NCBI GenBank assembly: GCA_013399015.1
Contig: VWZX01009072.1
Location: 1,054,001 to 1,118,000, forward strand
DNA from: Galbula dea
Taxonomy: Eukaryota; Chordata; Aves; Piciformes; Galbulidae
DNA: 64,000 nt
Reading direction: 5' to 3'
Of the stretch, positions 50,626-63,519 are shown piece after piece. The notes under the pieces were generated by a model. That model saw only the letters and a program-made list of their open reading frames with translations, had not been told where the DNA came from and did no database searches. The translations under genes and the position numbers were made by a program. Every line of letters begins with the position of its first letter. Within the stretch, counting starts at the first letter, position 1.

Positions 50626-50776
50626 CAAAAAAGCATCAGAGAAAATGAGTAGAACTGAACCCTTAGCAGCTGCTCTTATTTAGATTTTTTTTTTTTTTAA
50701 GAAATAGTTTTTCAGGGCTTCTGCTCTGTGGATTTGACTTCTAATCAAACACATATTTTCTCTTCTCCTAATCCAG

Positions 50777-50879
50777 CAATTAAAGAAGACACTTTGGTTC
50801 TCAAGATTGGATCTGTCTCTATGGCTCCTCAGGCTGACAACCCTCTTAGTAGAGCTGTGCTCAGAAAAGACATTTATCA
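50777..50879 (+). CDS. VPS13B: VPS13B coding exon (inferred exon 30)
   Basis: The exon is 103 nt; two bases complete Ala (phase 1), then 33 codons plus CA (phase 2 end). The translation is AIKEDTLVL, then KIGSVSMAPQADNPLSRAVL, then RKDIY plus the first two bases of Gln. It matches human VPS13B as I remember it. The human protein continues QRALNLG, and that segment is not found in the rest of this window, so the next exon lies beyond 64000. The acceptor is CTCCTAATCCAG ending at 50776. The donor is TTATCA/GTAAGT with GT at 50880-50881, a perfect consensus. Confidence 0.97.
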
Positions 50880-52929
50880 GTAAGTGCTGGGGGAAGGGTC
50901 TGGGTTTTATATATGGTCTCAGAAAAATTCATTTTGGGAAAAGTTAATTGATCAATAAAATGGGTATGTGCAGCCTGTAAAAATACTTTTCACATACAAT
51001 CTTTTGATATTCAAACCCAGGTTTTTCTGATTTTCTTCACTTGTGGGCTTTCAAATCCATTTAGGCAAATCAAGTTCTTCTGTGAAGTGCTGATGAATAG
51101 CAGAATTTAAATGTCAAGTTATTACAAAGCTTAAGCTCACAGATGAGAACTTTTTAAGAGGCTTTCTTTTATTCAACTACTAGTAAGTTCACCTAAGAGA
51201 AAAGGAAATTTTTTGTGACTAGCAAAGTGCTCAGTAGCCGTATAGTGTGAAGGAAGTAGATCTTATTAATGTAAATGGTAAACATATATTCAAACTGTTG
51301 GATTCCTGATGTCGTGTAGATCAAAGCTGAAAGAAACACAAACTTCTAAGGAGCTCTTTCCCAGTAAACAGATTTTCTGTGAAAATGTCATGCTCTGGAT
51401 TGTGTCACTAAGTATGTGCAAACCACAGTAATCATATATAGGCAGCAAAACTGGTGAACATATGTAATCAACATGATAAAAGTAATATATGATCCTTAAT
51501 AGAGTTGGCACTGTTGCCAGACATGAAAGTATGGTTGCAAATAATACCAAGTGAGAAAAGTCACAGAAATACAGATGAACAAGTGTCTTAGACTTCCTGT
51601 TGGTCTGTTTTTCAGATGTGGCAATATTTTTAACTACTTCATAGTGCTCTTCAATAGAAATTACAAACATCAAAATCTTTTCCCAGCAGTAAAATATTTA
51701 CTGCCAAGAAAATGACAGCAAGTTTTACTTTTTGTCAGGACTAGGATTTTTAGGAGACCATGAAATATCTCTGGTTTCTCTTCTGATTACTTCGAAGGTG
51801 TTAGGTATTTTCCTTCATATTTCCATGTGGAAATATTTATATTAATGGGCTTGCTTGTGTGTTTAATTGAAGTGGGGTGGGTTTTTTTTTTGTTTTGTTT
51901 TGTGTTTCGTTGTTGGTTGGTTGTTTAAATGAACATTGTATCTGTTGTGTTATGGAGCTTTTGTAGTCAGTCTTACAGCCTGGTACCAGCAACAGCTTTG
52001 GGTGGTAGGGCCTAATCCGATTGTCCATGTGTCCAGAGATACGAGATCTTCCCAACGTTGGTACAGGCCCTTTCTGCTTCTGCCTTCTCTGTCAGAGGAG
52101 AGTCACATCTAATACCTGCTTTGAAAAACAACTGTAGGTTCCTCTCTTCTTCTCACAGCAGCCAAAAATTTATCAGAAAAATTCCCTATCATCAAGTGGA
52201 ATCTGCAAGTTGGTTGTTTCTGTCACTCACAGGAACTGTGTGATGTTCCTTGTATCCCCATTACAAACTAGCGAGTAAGCACCAGGAGGGATTTGATTTA
52301 CATCTAAAATCAATGAAGCTATGGCAGTTAACTTTTCCGAGTCTGATACTTTTGCATTTGTGGCTTTTCCTGAAATGCACATATTCTGTGCTTTTCAAAC
52401 CAGAAGTCAGTCAGTTGCGTAGAAGTTGTGATGCCCTTTTGCATTATGGGTCCCTGAGTCTTATGCACATAAATGTTCCAGACTAGATTTGCGCAGCGTA
52501 TATTTGGTTTCCATATTTTTATACAGTTGGGATGTGCTTCAGTCCTCCTTTAGAAATCAAGGCACCAAATGGGTAAGGTAGAAAGGAGCGCTGGGCCAAA
52601 GATGCCTCTTAACTGACTTTTAGCAGCTTCTTTGTGAGCAATCTGACAAGATCATGCTTCCCATGTCTTTTATATTTCTTTAACTGCTTCAGTGACCATT
52701 CTTCTAATTTCTCAGCAGCAGTCAAATGATACAATCTTATCTTTGTGCCTTTAATCATCCAATTATACTAGCTTTAGTGTTTTTAAAATGCATCAGGGCA
52801 GAGCGTCAAGTTACTTTGCAGAGTTTTATGAGACAATATTGAATTTGGTAGTGGGTGGTCTTTTAGTTTCAGGAAGAGGATTAACATTTTGATCTGTTCA
52901 AGCAAGCTTCAACACTTTTGACAACATTA

Positions 52930-53094
52930 AGTTAATATTTTTTAATTAAAAATATTAAGATTCCAGTTTGGAGTCACAGTAGATGCGTTTTCCAATTCCA
53001 TATTCTTTGATCCAAAACATACTGTAGTTACAAAAGCATGGCTGAAGATAGCTGTTCATGTTCTTACATGGCAGTCACTGCTGTTAGACCAATG
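52930..53094. repeat. Dispersed direct duplication, copy 1
   Basis: About 165 bp that recurs in the same orientation at 55242-55407, including AGATTCCAGTTTGGAGTC, then TCCATATTCTTTGATCCAAA and GCATGGCTGAAGATAGCTGT. The copies differ by scattered substitutions and a few small indels. This is either a local segmental duplication or two copies of an unnamed interspersed repeat. Confidence 0.9.
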
Positions 53095-55241
53095 TTTTTG
53101 TGAGGGGAGTTAATTTCACCATTTGTCCATTTTTTTTCTGAGAATAAGATAATACTAAGGTTTTTATATTGTTAAGGCAGGACACACAAAAAAAAACGGC
53201 TGCAGGGTATTTTTAACACAGAGGCCTGATGTTAGCGTTTGTTTCTCTAGTATAGAGATTTCTTAACTTAAGACACTATTTGCCTTTTTTAACTAGGTGC
53301 TACTACACAGCAAAATGTGTAACTGGAGCTAACACTGAATGCTTAGAAATGAAGTAGTGAAATAAGCAAACCCACACAACGTGTAACTTACATATTTTGG
53401 TGAAGGATTCCTTAATAAATACCAACAGAGGTACAAGCAGTACAATATCCAGCCTAAGAGACTTAAAAAAAAAATTACAACAGCCTGCTGATTACTGAAT
53501 AATTAGCTCCCTAATAATCCCAACATGTCATCTTCTGTCTTTTCCAGCCTCTTTTCTCCTCTAATTTGCTGCTGCTGCTTTTAATAGAATAAAAGAAAAT
53601 AAATCATTGTATGACCCACTGTCTTTACACTGTTTCTGATGTGGGGATACGAACTTAATTTGCAGTGTCACTTTGGTTTAAACAGTCTTCTGTTTAGGTC
53701 TGAACTACAACCACATGGAATTAATGTCACTTTTGTAGAGGCTCATGACAAAGAAGTATTTTTGCTTCTCATTTAGAAACAATACTTTTAGGAAAGGCTG
53801 AGAAGCTTTTTGATGGGAAAAGGCTGAATAGCATTTCCAAATATCTTTTGAATTTGTCCCATAAAGTTATAAATGAAAAACTGAATGTGCTTATGTTGTC
53901 ATTAACAGAATGCCAGTGCATGAAAGGTAAATCTGGTATGGCTGCAAGTCATACTAAATAAACCAGGACTGTAAGCTGAAGTGACTCCATCTGCGTCTTA
54001 GGAAAAATATCTTACTTGCTTAGCTTGGAAAGAGAAATAAATTAGAAACTCAATGTTGGAAAAATAATGTGCCCCAAAAGTTTGGGCAGAAATATTTTTC
54101 AAGTGATTATTGGAAGTTGGAAAGAAATGTTTTAACATAGTAACTTCAGTTTTCTTACACCATAGAAAAATTAGTCTAAAAATAACTCCACCAGTAGGAA
54201 GTGTACCAGTTTAGTTTAGATGTTTAATACATGTAGTAAACAAAGATGCATGTACCATAGCAGTAAATACAGGGCTTCTGAAAGAAGTGCAGTGACAGGT
54301 TTTTAGCTGGTCACAGCAAAAGACAATTTCTCCTTTTCTTCCCCTCCTTCCTGCTACTAAATCCTAGGATTTGGTTGGTTTGTTTTAATGATTTCTCACA
54401 AATTTCTGATTCTTAAACCTCAGATCAGGTATGTTTGTCTTACACAATTCTTATCATATGTGTTGGTTCCCATTAAGAAACTGCCTGTTCAGTGGAGCAG
54501 AATTCTTGTAGATACCAGAAGGCCTTGGGACAGGGAGCAGAAGATGTTGGATGAGATGCAAGTGAGGCAGCTGCCTAGCCTGGCTAAAGAGAAAGAAGAG
54601 CAGTTAAACTAAACTATAGAGGAGTCAGAGTAAATGGAGTTTCTGCTAAGCAGTGAAGGACAAAACAACAGTTTTGTGGATTTTGACTACCTGGTCATAT
54701 AAAGTCGGGACTACTGCTTGGAGGCAACTCGCCAGGGTGCAGAGGAACAAGATGACGTCATCTTTTCTTGGCTTGTATGATCATGCTATGTACATTAGAA
54801 CTTTTGAAGTGGCCAGATGCCTGGTCAAATACATTTGTCAAAACAGAGAAAGGTCTAGCAGTTTTGGAAAGGAAGAGTGCTGAGACAGGGAAATTATGGG
54901 CTGAAAGTTAGCCAGTGTTTGATACCAGAAAAATCACATTGGAGGGAAATTTTATAAATGGTGTAACTACAGGGAAAAAACAGCATCTCTTTGAGGCAGA
55001 AAGTTGCATTTCTCACTTCTGGGCTCATTCTTGTTTAATAAGATAAAAATTCCAGCTGAACTTTTTTCTTCAAGATCTTCATAAAACACATCTATGGGCT
55101 CTTTCATACCTTGCAGCAAAAGTACACTTCTGCTATAGCGTTAGTGTAATGAAATTAAGAACATAAGCATATACCAACTACACGGAGACTTTTAGCAGTT
55201 GTGGTGTTTGTAGCAATGCTTTGTTTACTGTGGAAAAGATC

Positions 55242-55407
55242 AGTTAAGATGTTTTTGAACTAAAAATAGTAAGATTCCAGTTTGGAGTCGCAGTAGATGT
55301 ATTTTCTAATTCCATATTCTTTGATCCAAAACATACTGTAGTGACAAAAGCATGGCTGAAGATAGCTGTTAATTTGCTTACATGGCAGTCATTGCTGTAG
55401 ACCAGTG
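55242..55407. repeat. Dispersed direct duplication, copy 2
   Basis: The second copy of the segment at 52930-53094, 2.3 kb downstream in direct orientation. The flanks beyond the matching block are unrelated. Confidence 0.9.
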
Positions 55408-55516
55408 GCAATATTAGCAGTGAGCACTTCTCTCAAAATGTATATATTTGTTTTTATGTGGAGAGTTCTAAAAGAAGTAATGGGGCTGATTCTCTTACAA
55501 AAAATCCAAGAGCAGC

Positions 55517-55600
55517 ATAGAATCATGGAATACTTTCAGTTGGAAGAAACTTCTCCAGTTCTTCTAGTCCAGCCTCCTACCCAAAGAGCAAGTTGCTTAA
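55517..55600 (-). repeat. CR1 LINE 3'-end fragment, minus strand
   Basis: The sequence starts ATAGAATCATGGAATACTTT, continues CAGTTGGAAGAAACTTCTCC and reaches CTTCTAGTCCAGCCTCCTACC. This is a diverged reverse complement of a CR1 3' end. The 5' limit of the homology toward higher coordinates is unclear. Confidence 0.65.
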
Positions 55601-56889
55601 GTCATTCTCCAGACAACAAATCTAGCAGATTGTTTAGATCTGTTTGATAATCTCTTGCCAAAAGAACAGACAGCAGTTCTGAGGGCACTGAGCCACAAGA
55701 TCCTTTTCCATGTATGGAGGTGTCTGCGGCAAACAAATATCTCCTGGGGTAGCTCAAAAAGACAGATTTCCTCTTTTGAGCATCTTCATAAGTTTTCTCT
55801 TCGTTATAACTGTATTATTTCTCTTTTAATGCAGGTGACCAGTGTAGAATATCGGCATGAATAAATGATATTTTTAAAAAAGTGGAACTAATCAAATCTG
55901 TTTGTAGTCATCTTAACTAGTTTTCTGCTCAGTTATCTCACATTCTGAGAGATATTTTTGCTGCCTCTTTATATTAGAACAGTATTTTCCTGTATATGCA
56001 AACAGTGCTTAGTGCAATTAGGCTCATAATTGGAATCCTGGAACACTTAGTAGAAACATGACTCAATTAAAAAAAAAAAACCAAACGTGTGTAGCATTAG
56101 CTATGCTAAGCTACCAGCAGAACTGGAGAATATTAGTAGGAAAATGGCTGAGAAAAGGTACCCTACAAGACCCATTACTGTTTCTCTGACTGAAAAATAT
56201 GAGGAAGTAGAAACAAGGCTCTGCTTAAATATGAAGCAGCAAAGAGCTGAAATTGAGATTGTATTTAGTTCTATAATGGGGTAATGGCACTATGATACCA
56301 AATGCTGTGCAAATTGCCTACTTCATTAATAATGAATAATGATAATTGCCAGTCATCCCCAATGTGGTTGTTTTTAGCAAACTCTGACATGAAACATTAG
56401 CAGAATTTTAGGAGTTATCCATGAACAGATAAAGTAATTTTGCGGTAAAATATTGTGAATACAAATGGCTGACAAAGAACACAGAGAATACAGGCTGTTT
56501 GGAGGCTATTATGGGAAGGCCTTCCTTGTAAGTTACAGAATAAATATTGCTAAATTGTCAAGTTCTGAAAGTTTCAGTGAACAAAATCACAAACTTTCCT
56601 CAGCTTGGCCAGTAAAGAATCTAATTGTTGCCTATGCTCTGGATTCATCATTTTTGAAATCCAAGGATTTCATTCATGTCATACATCAAAGCTTAATAGT
56701 TGAGGTCTGAATGTTCCATGGTCATTTTCATGTGTAGATCTTTCATAGATCAAAGCATAAAGCTGTCCATAGACTGTTTTCAATTTGTGAATGTAAATGG
56801 AAATTCTTTAAACACCACTACTCCTCCCCCCACCAAAAGAAAAAAAAAAATACATGTAAAGAGTTTGACTAGGTAGCTGTAAATTATTT

Positions 56890-56982
56890 GAGTTTTCTTA
56901 CAATTTTTCATCAGTGTAAGTCTTGTAATTTACTAGAGTTTTTCTTAAAATTTTTCATCAGTGTAAGTCTTGTAATTTACTA
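56890..56982. repeat. 46/47-bp tandem duplication
   Basis: Units 56890-56935 and 56936-56982 share CATCAGTGTAAGTCTTGTAA and differ by one inserted T and two substitutions. The duplication looks recent. Confidence 0.9.
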
Positions 56983-59900
56983 TTTTCTAATGGTTTTTAA
57001 CTCTCAAACATTTACAAATAACAGAACAATGTTACTTTTCTTATATCTGCTATTTGTCTTTATTTGAAGGAGCCTTATCTAGAACATGCTTGTGATCATG
57101 TAATTCCCATAATTGGTTAACAAAAACCCATCATTGAAAAGAGGAGTAATGAACAATATTGTGTATCTGTGTTGATAGTGCTGGAGTAAGGGAAAGGAAA
57201 GAAGGATGGAAAGTGTTTATGCAAGATGCACATACATACCCAGCAGTCTCTGTGGAAATCTGTTTTTTTTCTTTCATATGTGGTTTGGAAAATCAAATGC
57301 TTTTCAAAACTTTTCAACAGCACCCACAGCTATAAGCATCTTCTCTCCAGAAATATTTTTGTTGAGTATTAAATTGCTGTGGGACGTGTTTATATTCAAA
57401 ACCCGATACATTTAAACTAGTGTTGTAAAAAAGCCTGGGATTTCTATAACTGTAGTATAAGCAAAAATGTTATTTTTTTGTTTTCCTTTTCAAACCAATT
57501 AACAGCTAGGAAAACCCCTTTTTTGCATAGAATTTTAGTATTTAGATAACTAAATGTTTCCTAGCAGACAGACTTAATATAAATAATATCCTCTTAAGAG
57601 TTGATTATTCTATAAAGGTTCTAAGAAAGCTTATTTAATGTTTTATTTGTTTTTAAGAATTCATTGAAGCTTATACATGAACAAGGAAATTAGCAAATGC
57701 TGACCTGAGTTCCTTTATTTTTCTTTGAATAGAGGCAACAAAGATAATCAGTGTAAAGACGTATGCATACATAATTGTTGTCTGAGCAACAGCAAGTCTG
57801 AGCAGCTTGTTAAAATCTGTGTGTACTGTAGGGAATTAGGAAAAGTAAAAGTTAGTGCATTATAAAATCTCTATTGCAATTTTGCTTTTATGTCAGAATA
57901 GTTAAAACTGCAGAGGTAATACAGGAAAAAAATGTGGTGTTTTCAAGGTGAGATATTTATTTTACTGCATAGAAGTTGTGAAACAGGGTTACACGCACAT
58001 CATTTTCAGTTCTTCCTGTGTTAAAACCAAAAAAAAATGGTAAAGGTGAATATCTGAACTTGTTTCTCTGATTTGTTTTCTAATTTTCAGATTTCAGACC
58101 AGGATGCTTTTATTCCTCAAGATATGTCTGCATTTTTAGCAGGATTCTCTCTACATTTAATTTGCTCATGCAGTCTGTTGGGGTTTTTTTTTTGCATTTA
58201 ATAATCGTTAGCTTTATTAATTGTTGAATTGATATTTTAAAATATTCATATTAAATAACAAATTCTGAATAATGTCCTTTGCTATGGTACTTGAACTCAG
58301 GCTTTTTTTAGCATTAGGACTTTAGGAAAGTTATCTTCCATAGGAATCCCATACCTCTCTCTGTAATAGGGCTTGGAAGCAAAGTTCTTTCCTGCTTTAC
58401 ATTTCTCTCTTCTTCTATGTTTAGTAGAGAGTAACAAAAAAAAAGTCTGCTTAGATGTATCACATAGTAAAATATTCATATATATGGATAGTATTACTTA
58501 GAAACACCACTCCTAATTAACATTGGCATGTTTGAGGCTATTGCAGCAGTTATTAATTTAAAACCCTCAGTGGAAACTAATTGTAAAATAACAGCTGGAA
58601 CTGCCCATTTAGTTTCAGAAATGCAGCTTGTTAATCATCTAATACCAAAAGCTATTCAAAGCTAAATTTATTTTTGGAATTCAACTTGAAAAATGTTCAG
58701 CTTTAACTATCAGTGTTATTTTTACTTGAAATTTCTTTCTGAGTTTTAATAGAATAATAAGAAAAACATTTCTACAACTTTATTTTTCTATTTAACTCAT
58801 CAGTTTGATCACTGCATGCTCAATACACATACCCACTTTATATTTTCTCTTTCAGTTAGTAGCACTGAATATGAAATTCAGTAATTTTTAATTTTTGTGC
58901 AATTCCTTATAGAAAGCAAATTGACCTATGCTTTATAGAAACCTTCCTGTCAAAGAACACCGGCATTATTGTGTCATTTAAGCACCCATTTGCTGTTAAT
59001 CAAGGCAGTTCTTTTGGAAACCTTATTAAATACATCAGAAAAAAAATCATTTAAATGTCAATAAAGGAAAACAATTCATTCAAACAGAGCAAAGATGAAA
59101 TCTGCAAAATTGTTAATTTTTGAAGTCTCCTGGTAACTCTCTAACAATGCATGTGTTATAAAAAGAGGTTTTAATATTAAAACTAACATCCCTCCTCAGT
59201 TATTTATTGTTACTTCCAATTTTGTTTTGAGAACTTAATATGGCTTCTATCTGCAGAGTTCTTCCTTCCTTTCAGTTGGGCATACTGCTTCTGACTTGGC
59301 TGAGGTATTTGCACAAAGTGTTCTTCAAACTAGCAGCATTCCAGCAGTTTGGGGGGAAGGGGGGGGGAAATGAAATTAATTTTATGAAGATTCACAGAAA
59401 TGTGGTTTGTGTGTCCAAGAGTCCTGCTCTAGAGGCAAGCAGAGATTTCAGAGAGCAACTTCACAGATCTCTCAGATTCTTTGAAGCTTGACCTGGAGGA
59501 TCATGGGAATTTGCCTGTGTGCTCAGGAGGGACTCCAGTAGCAAGGCACAGTGAGGAGAAACCTCTCAGAGCTTGGACATTTTGTGGAGGTGCCTGTTCT
59601 GTAGCACTCCAGGGCAGTGCAGTGGTCTCCCCGGCCTCGTGTACCGGTTCCAGATCAACACCTGACTGGCTGTGGCTGGCTTACACACACGCTTCAGTGG
59701 GCAGATACGATGATGATAACCTCATGCTCTGTGTTCTAGCCTTGTTTTGGTTGTTTGTTTCACTGTAGTCCATTTGCTTAGCAGTGAAAGGGCTGCAGTA
59801 GAGTGAAGATCTCAGTGCTTAGGGCTGCTGCATTTAGTTGTTCTGGTAAAGCTTTTGAGTTTACAGTGTGGTTATAATTGTTTCATTATTAAGGTATAGT

Positions 59901-61677
59901 TAATTCTGACACCTGTGTGTGATTTAGAGCTAAATTAGGAGTAGGGTTTCAGACTCCCTTTAAACTGGCCCATGGGTTCAGGTCTTGAAATTCACAGGTC
60001 AGTTTAGCTCTGAACTTGTGAGACGGGCATGATAGAGGCAACTCTTCCAAAAAAAGGAGTTTACAAAGTGTTCAATGCCATATTTTATAGAATTTGTTGT
60101 AGTATATGCTCCATTTCATTGACTGCTTAGTAAAGATACCATTATTTAACAGCTTAAGGTCAGAAGTAAATAACAGTAGTAAGGTAAAACTTTCACAAGG
60201 GCATTGTTTTCACTGTTGTGCTTGTGTGCTACACTTTGTTCTATAAAAAGGTTTCTCAGCTGTGGGTAATCTTAACTACCGTCATATTCTGCAAAGTCAA
60301 GGCTAAGTTAAAGATACATGGCAGCCTGAACTCAGTTTCTTTGGTCTTCTGATATTCTTGATGTCTCAAATACTGGTTTAAGGCGTTTGATTAGTATTTG
60401 TTGTGTGAGATATATGGAACCTGATACACGAAGTTCATAAAACTTTAGTTTTGAAATCTGTAATATCTGTATGGTGACTGAGTGAGTGGAGGAGAGATTA
60501 GGATTTCCTTTGTGCATACTGGTTTGAGGTGATGTTTAACGTAGTTTTTTCCCCATTTCCTTTATAAATATAAAAATTTATAATAATAAAAATCTATATA
60601 AATATAATTTTAATCAGATTTCATCTCAACAGTTTTTTGTTTGTTGATAAGTATTTTCCAGTGAGGTATAAAGCAGATTTTTTTTCTCTTTGTAGTATTT
60701 TTAATTGTAACAGGATCTCAAGTTAAATACAGTGTAAGTTGTGTGCTACTGTTACTGGGAAAACTATATCCCATTTGTAATGAGGCATTTGTTAACTTCT
60801 GTATACAGATTGTGGTTCATTCCATAAATATTTGTGGGTTTTCTGATGTCCCCTACAGGGTTTTATCTGTGATGAATTCATACCACAGTTCTTAAACTAC
60901 TTTTTGGATATAAGATTTTTTTTCTTTTGCAAAGCTCTTTGCCAGTGTCTTTCTTTTCCATTTAACATTTTTAAGTATTCTTAGATTTTCAGTTATTCAA
61001 CAAAAAGGATTATCAGAAATACATAGCATGTTTTTTGAGCAAATTTTCCTTTGGAAAACTATTCAGAGCTCTCATGGCAAAATGAAATCCTTGTTATCCT
61101 AAACAACTCAAATTGTATTGTATATTCCTCGGCCTTACTGATTTTCCTTAATAGCTTAGCATTCAAACACCTTAGGTACAGTCAGGTCATGCTGAATGTT
61201 TCTTATGTTTAAGCTCATACTGTGCACAATACTTTGTTTCCTAATATCACTATTAAACCTTATGCTGCATTAAAAAATAGATTAAAACGTACATACAGTG
61301 ATTTTGTTGCATCTCAGAAGATAGCATTTCTTTTTCCTCTTAAAGATATAAATTAGTTGTAAGACACAAAGATGAATGTAGTATTCTTTAGCCTCTCAAA
61401 ACGTTTTTCATACACTCTGATGCTTTTGGTTGTTACAGTTTGGGTTTTTTTCTGTCAGAAGGCAATAGCCAACACTGGTATGTTAATGGCTAACACAAGT
61501 GCATGTTGAGAGTCATAAAATATGGAGACAATATTAGGCATCTGCATTGAGTTCAATGTCAGTGATTGGCATAAATCACAGATACTCCATTTTTCTGGCA
61601 CAATTGCATGTGTTTTCCAGCAATAAAAAAAATAAACAGGTGTGGAGGCAATACAAATAGAACATAGGATACATAGA

Positions 61678-61736
61678 TATATCCTGTATTTGCTGGATAG
61701 GAACAGGGTATACCCTGTACTTGCAGGATAGGATGT
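61678..61736. repeat. 31-bp tandem duplication
   Basis: TATATCCTGTATTTGCTGGA at 61678 recurs as TATACCCTGTACTTGCAGGA at 61709, both followed by TAGGA. The period is 31 bp. Confidence 0.8.
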
Positions 61737-62249
61737 GAACTCTTCCTGATAACCAAAGTTATTTATCTATTGAATAGTATTATTTAATCTTTGTATGTGA
61801 CATCTTTTCAAGGAACAGGAAACAACTTGCAGATTAGCAAATCCAGCTGCAAAGCAAATCTGAAATTTTTCTGATTCCCAGTTTAACATTGGATGTATAT
61901 ATACCTGTGTTTGTTCATATTCAAGAATTTATTCAAGAACAATTCAGAGAAATGCAGTTCTTTGGTATGTGTTAGCTCAGACTCTCAATACACTTTATTC
62001 TTCAGACAGCTTGCAATGGTTGCTTTTCCATATTCTTGGCATAATGAAAAAGTACCTGATATATTATGTAAATACAAGTGATGTGGAAGTTACTTTCTGA
62101 AAATAATTTAAAAAATCTACATAGTGTATTCTTCACACGTAACTCATAAAAAGTTAAGCAACTATACTTAATAAGTTGGACCCAAAATAACTAGCGATTA
62201 TAGAGTTTCCTGTTTCCTAGATGCATGGTGTAGTGAGCTGGGCATTTGT

Positions 62250-62278
62250 TTGTGTGTGTGTGTGTGTATCTGTGTAGT
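62250..62278. repeat. (TG)n microsatellite
   Basis: A run of about nine TG units with short interrupted TG flanks, directly beside the 3' edge of the CR1 fragment that follows. Confidence 0.85.
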
Positions 62279-62282
62279 GTCC

Positions 62283-62545
62283 TTGCTAAACCTCATGCAG
62301 CATGAGGTTGGTGATTGCCCAGTGCTCTAATTTGTCAAGGTCCCTCTGCAGGGCCTCACTACCCTCGAGGGAGTGAACAGCTTCTCCCAACTTTGTGTCA
62401 CCTGCAGCTTTGCTAACTATCCCCTCAAGCCCTGTGTCCAGGTCATTTACGAAGTTGTTGAAGAGTACTGGGCCAAGGATGGAGCCATGTGGAACCCCAC
62501 TAGTGACGGGGCTCCAGCCTGATGTAATCCCATTCACAATGACCT
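62283..62545 (-). mobile_element. CR1 LINE reverse-transcriptase fragment, minus strand
   Basis: The minus-strand open frame 62286-62537 (83 codons) reads WSPVTSGVPHGSILGPVLFN, then NFVNDLD, SKAAGDTKLG and RDLDKLEHWAITNLM. This is the palm region of a CR1-type ORF2 reverse transcriptase. The expected F-A-D-D active-site motif reads A-A-G-D, so a catalytic Asp is lost. Both ends are cut off, so it is an internal fragment of an inactive copy, antisense to VPS13B. It differs from the other CR1 pieces in the window, which are 3' ends. Confidence 0.92.
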
Positions 62546-63354
62546 ATGACTCTTTGCATCAAATGTATTCAAGATACACTTTCAGGAAAATTAATTGTAA
62601 GGAGATAGAGTACCTTTAAAAAAAATAGTAAGGACTGGGAAGAATGGGAGTACACTAAATTCCTTGCCTGAAAATACAATACAGTACATGCCATTATTAT
62701 GCAGACATGCATTATGTCTGAAGAGGACACTGTGGCAATTACCAAAGAAAACTGACATTTAAATACACATCAGTATATTGAGAAACTAGCTGAGTTGGAG
62801 CCTAAACGAGAAGGAAAGCAGGAAAAGAATGAATGTCTGTGAAAATATTGTTTTGTCATAAAAAAATTCAACATTCAGGCAAATCTAGATTTCTGGAGGG
62901 GGCTAATTGTTTTCAACAGGAAATTTATAAGTGTTTAATCAAACAGTCACTTGCTTTTTTGCAATGCTTAGGTGATTTTTACTTCCTTTTACTTGTATTG
63001 ACATCTCAGTTTTTCACATTCTGCTGCAAAAGGACCATTTCAACAGTCTGAGCTAGCCCCTGTGTTCAGGATTAAAGGGCCATCTTTTTTATCCATTCTG
63101 TCCTGCTATATTCCTGAGGCAACTTGAATCTTACTTCTGATGCTCATAAATCTAGATAAATCTAAATATTAGGATTATACAATATATATTTACTTAATTT
63201 CAGAACGAAGAAGTAAGAACCAGTCTGGTTTCAACACAGTAGCGTTTTTTAACTGGCTACAGTTTCATAATCTGCATTAGTACACATTATTTAATATACA
63301 GGAAAAATAAAGTTTATTTCTAATGTTGTGTATGACGTTGTATAGAATTTGATT

Positions 63355-63448
63355 GATGTCCAGGTATGAGTTTGATGTACTGACAACGAGTGAAAAGAAA
63401 TCCTGTCTTGTGTCAGTTTATCAAACACACTGTGGACAGTATGTCTTC
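63355..63448 (-). ncRNA. MIR599: mir-599 precursor, antisense in VPS13B intron
   Basis: Read on the minus strand, the segment starts GAAGACATACTGTCCACAGT and continues GTGTTTGATAAACTGACA, a loop with TTTCTTTTCACT, then the 3' arm ending CATCAAACTCATACC. This aligns over its whole length with the human mir-599 hairpin as I remember it. The arms GTTTGATAAACTGACA and TGTCAGTACATCAAAC pair at about 14 of 16 positions. The 3p product in the human register would lie at 63370-63389. The 5' arm is nearly unchanged from human, but the first four bases of the 3p product and two in its middle differ, so the seed is altered. The human gene is also antisense within VPS13B and next to mir-875. The mature ends are inferred. 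Confidence 0.88.
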
Positions 63449-63519
63449 TAGTTTGTACTGTTGTACCAGCTTGTACCACACCATTTAAAGACATGCCATG
63501 CATCAAATATAAAAATTGC

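Larger units (their letters stand above)
46211..50776 (+). other. VPS13B intron (4.6 kb) with long inverted repeat
   Basis: AT-rich intron. It contains a 57-bp-arm inverted repeat with an associated direct repeat at 48569-48755 and an A/C-rich low-complexity tract at about 50519-50625. No LINE fragment or further exon is seen. Confidence 0.85.

Noticed and set aside
51290..51673. Open frame of 127 codons, minus strand
   Set aside because: No homology, biased composition and intronic. Considered as an antisense gene and dropped.
59481..59768. Open frame of 95 codons in a GC-richer stretch
   Set aside because: It does not match the expected next VPS13B segment, and it has no known domain.
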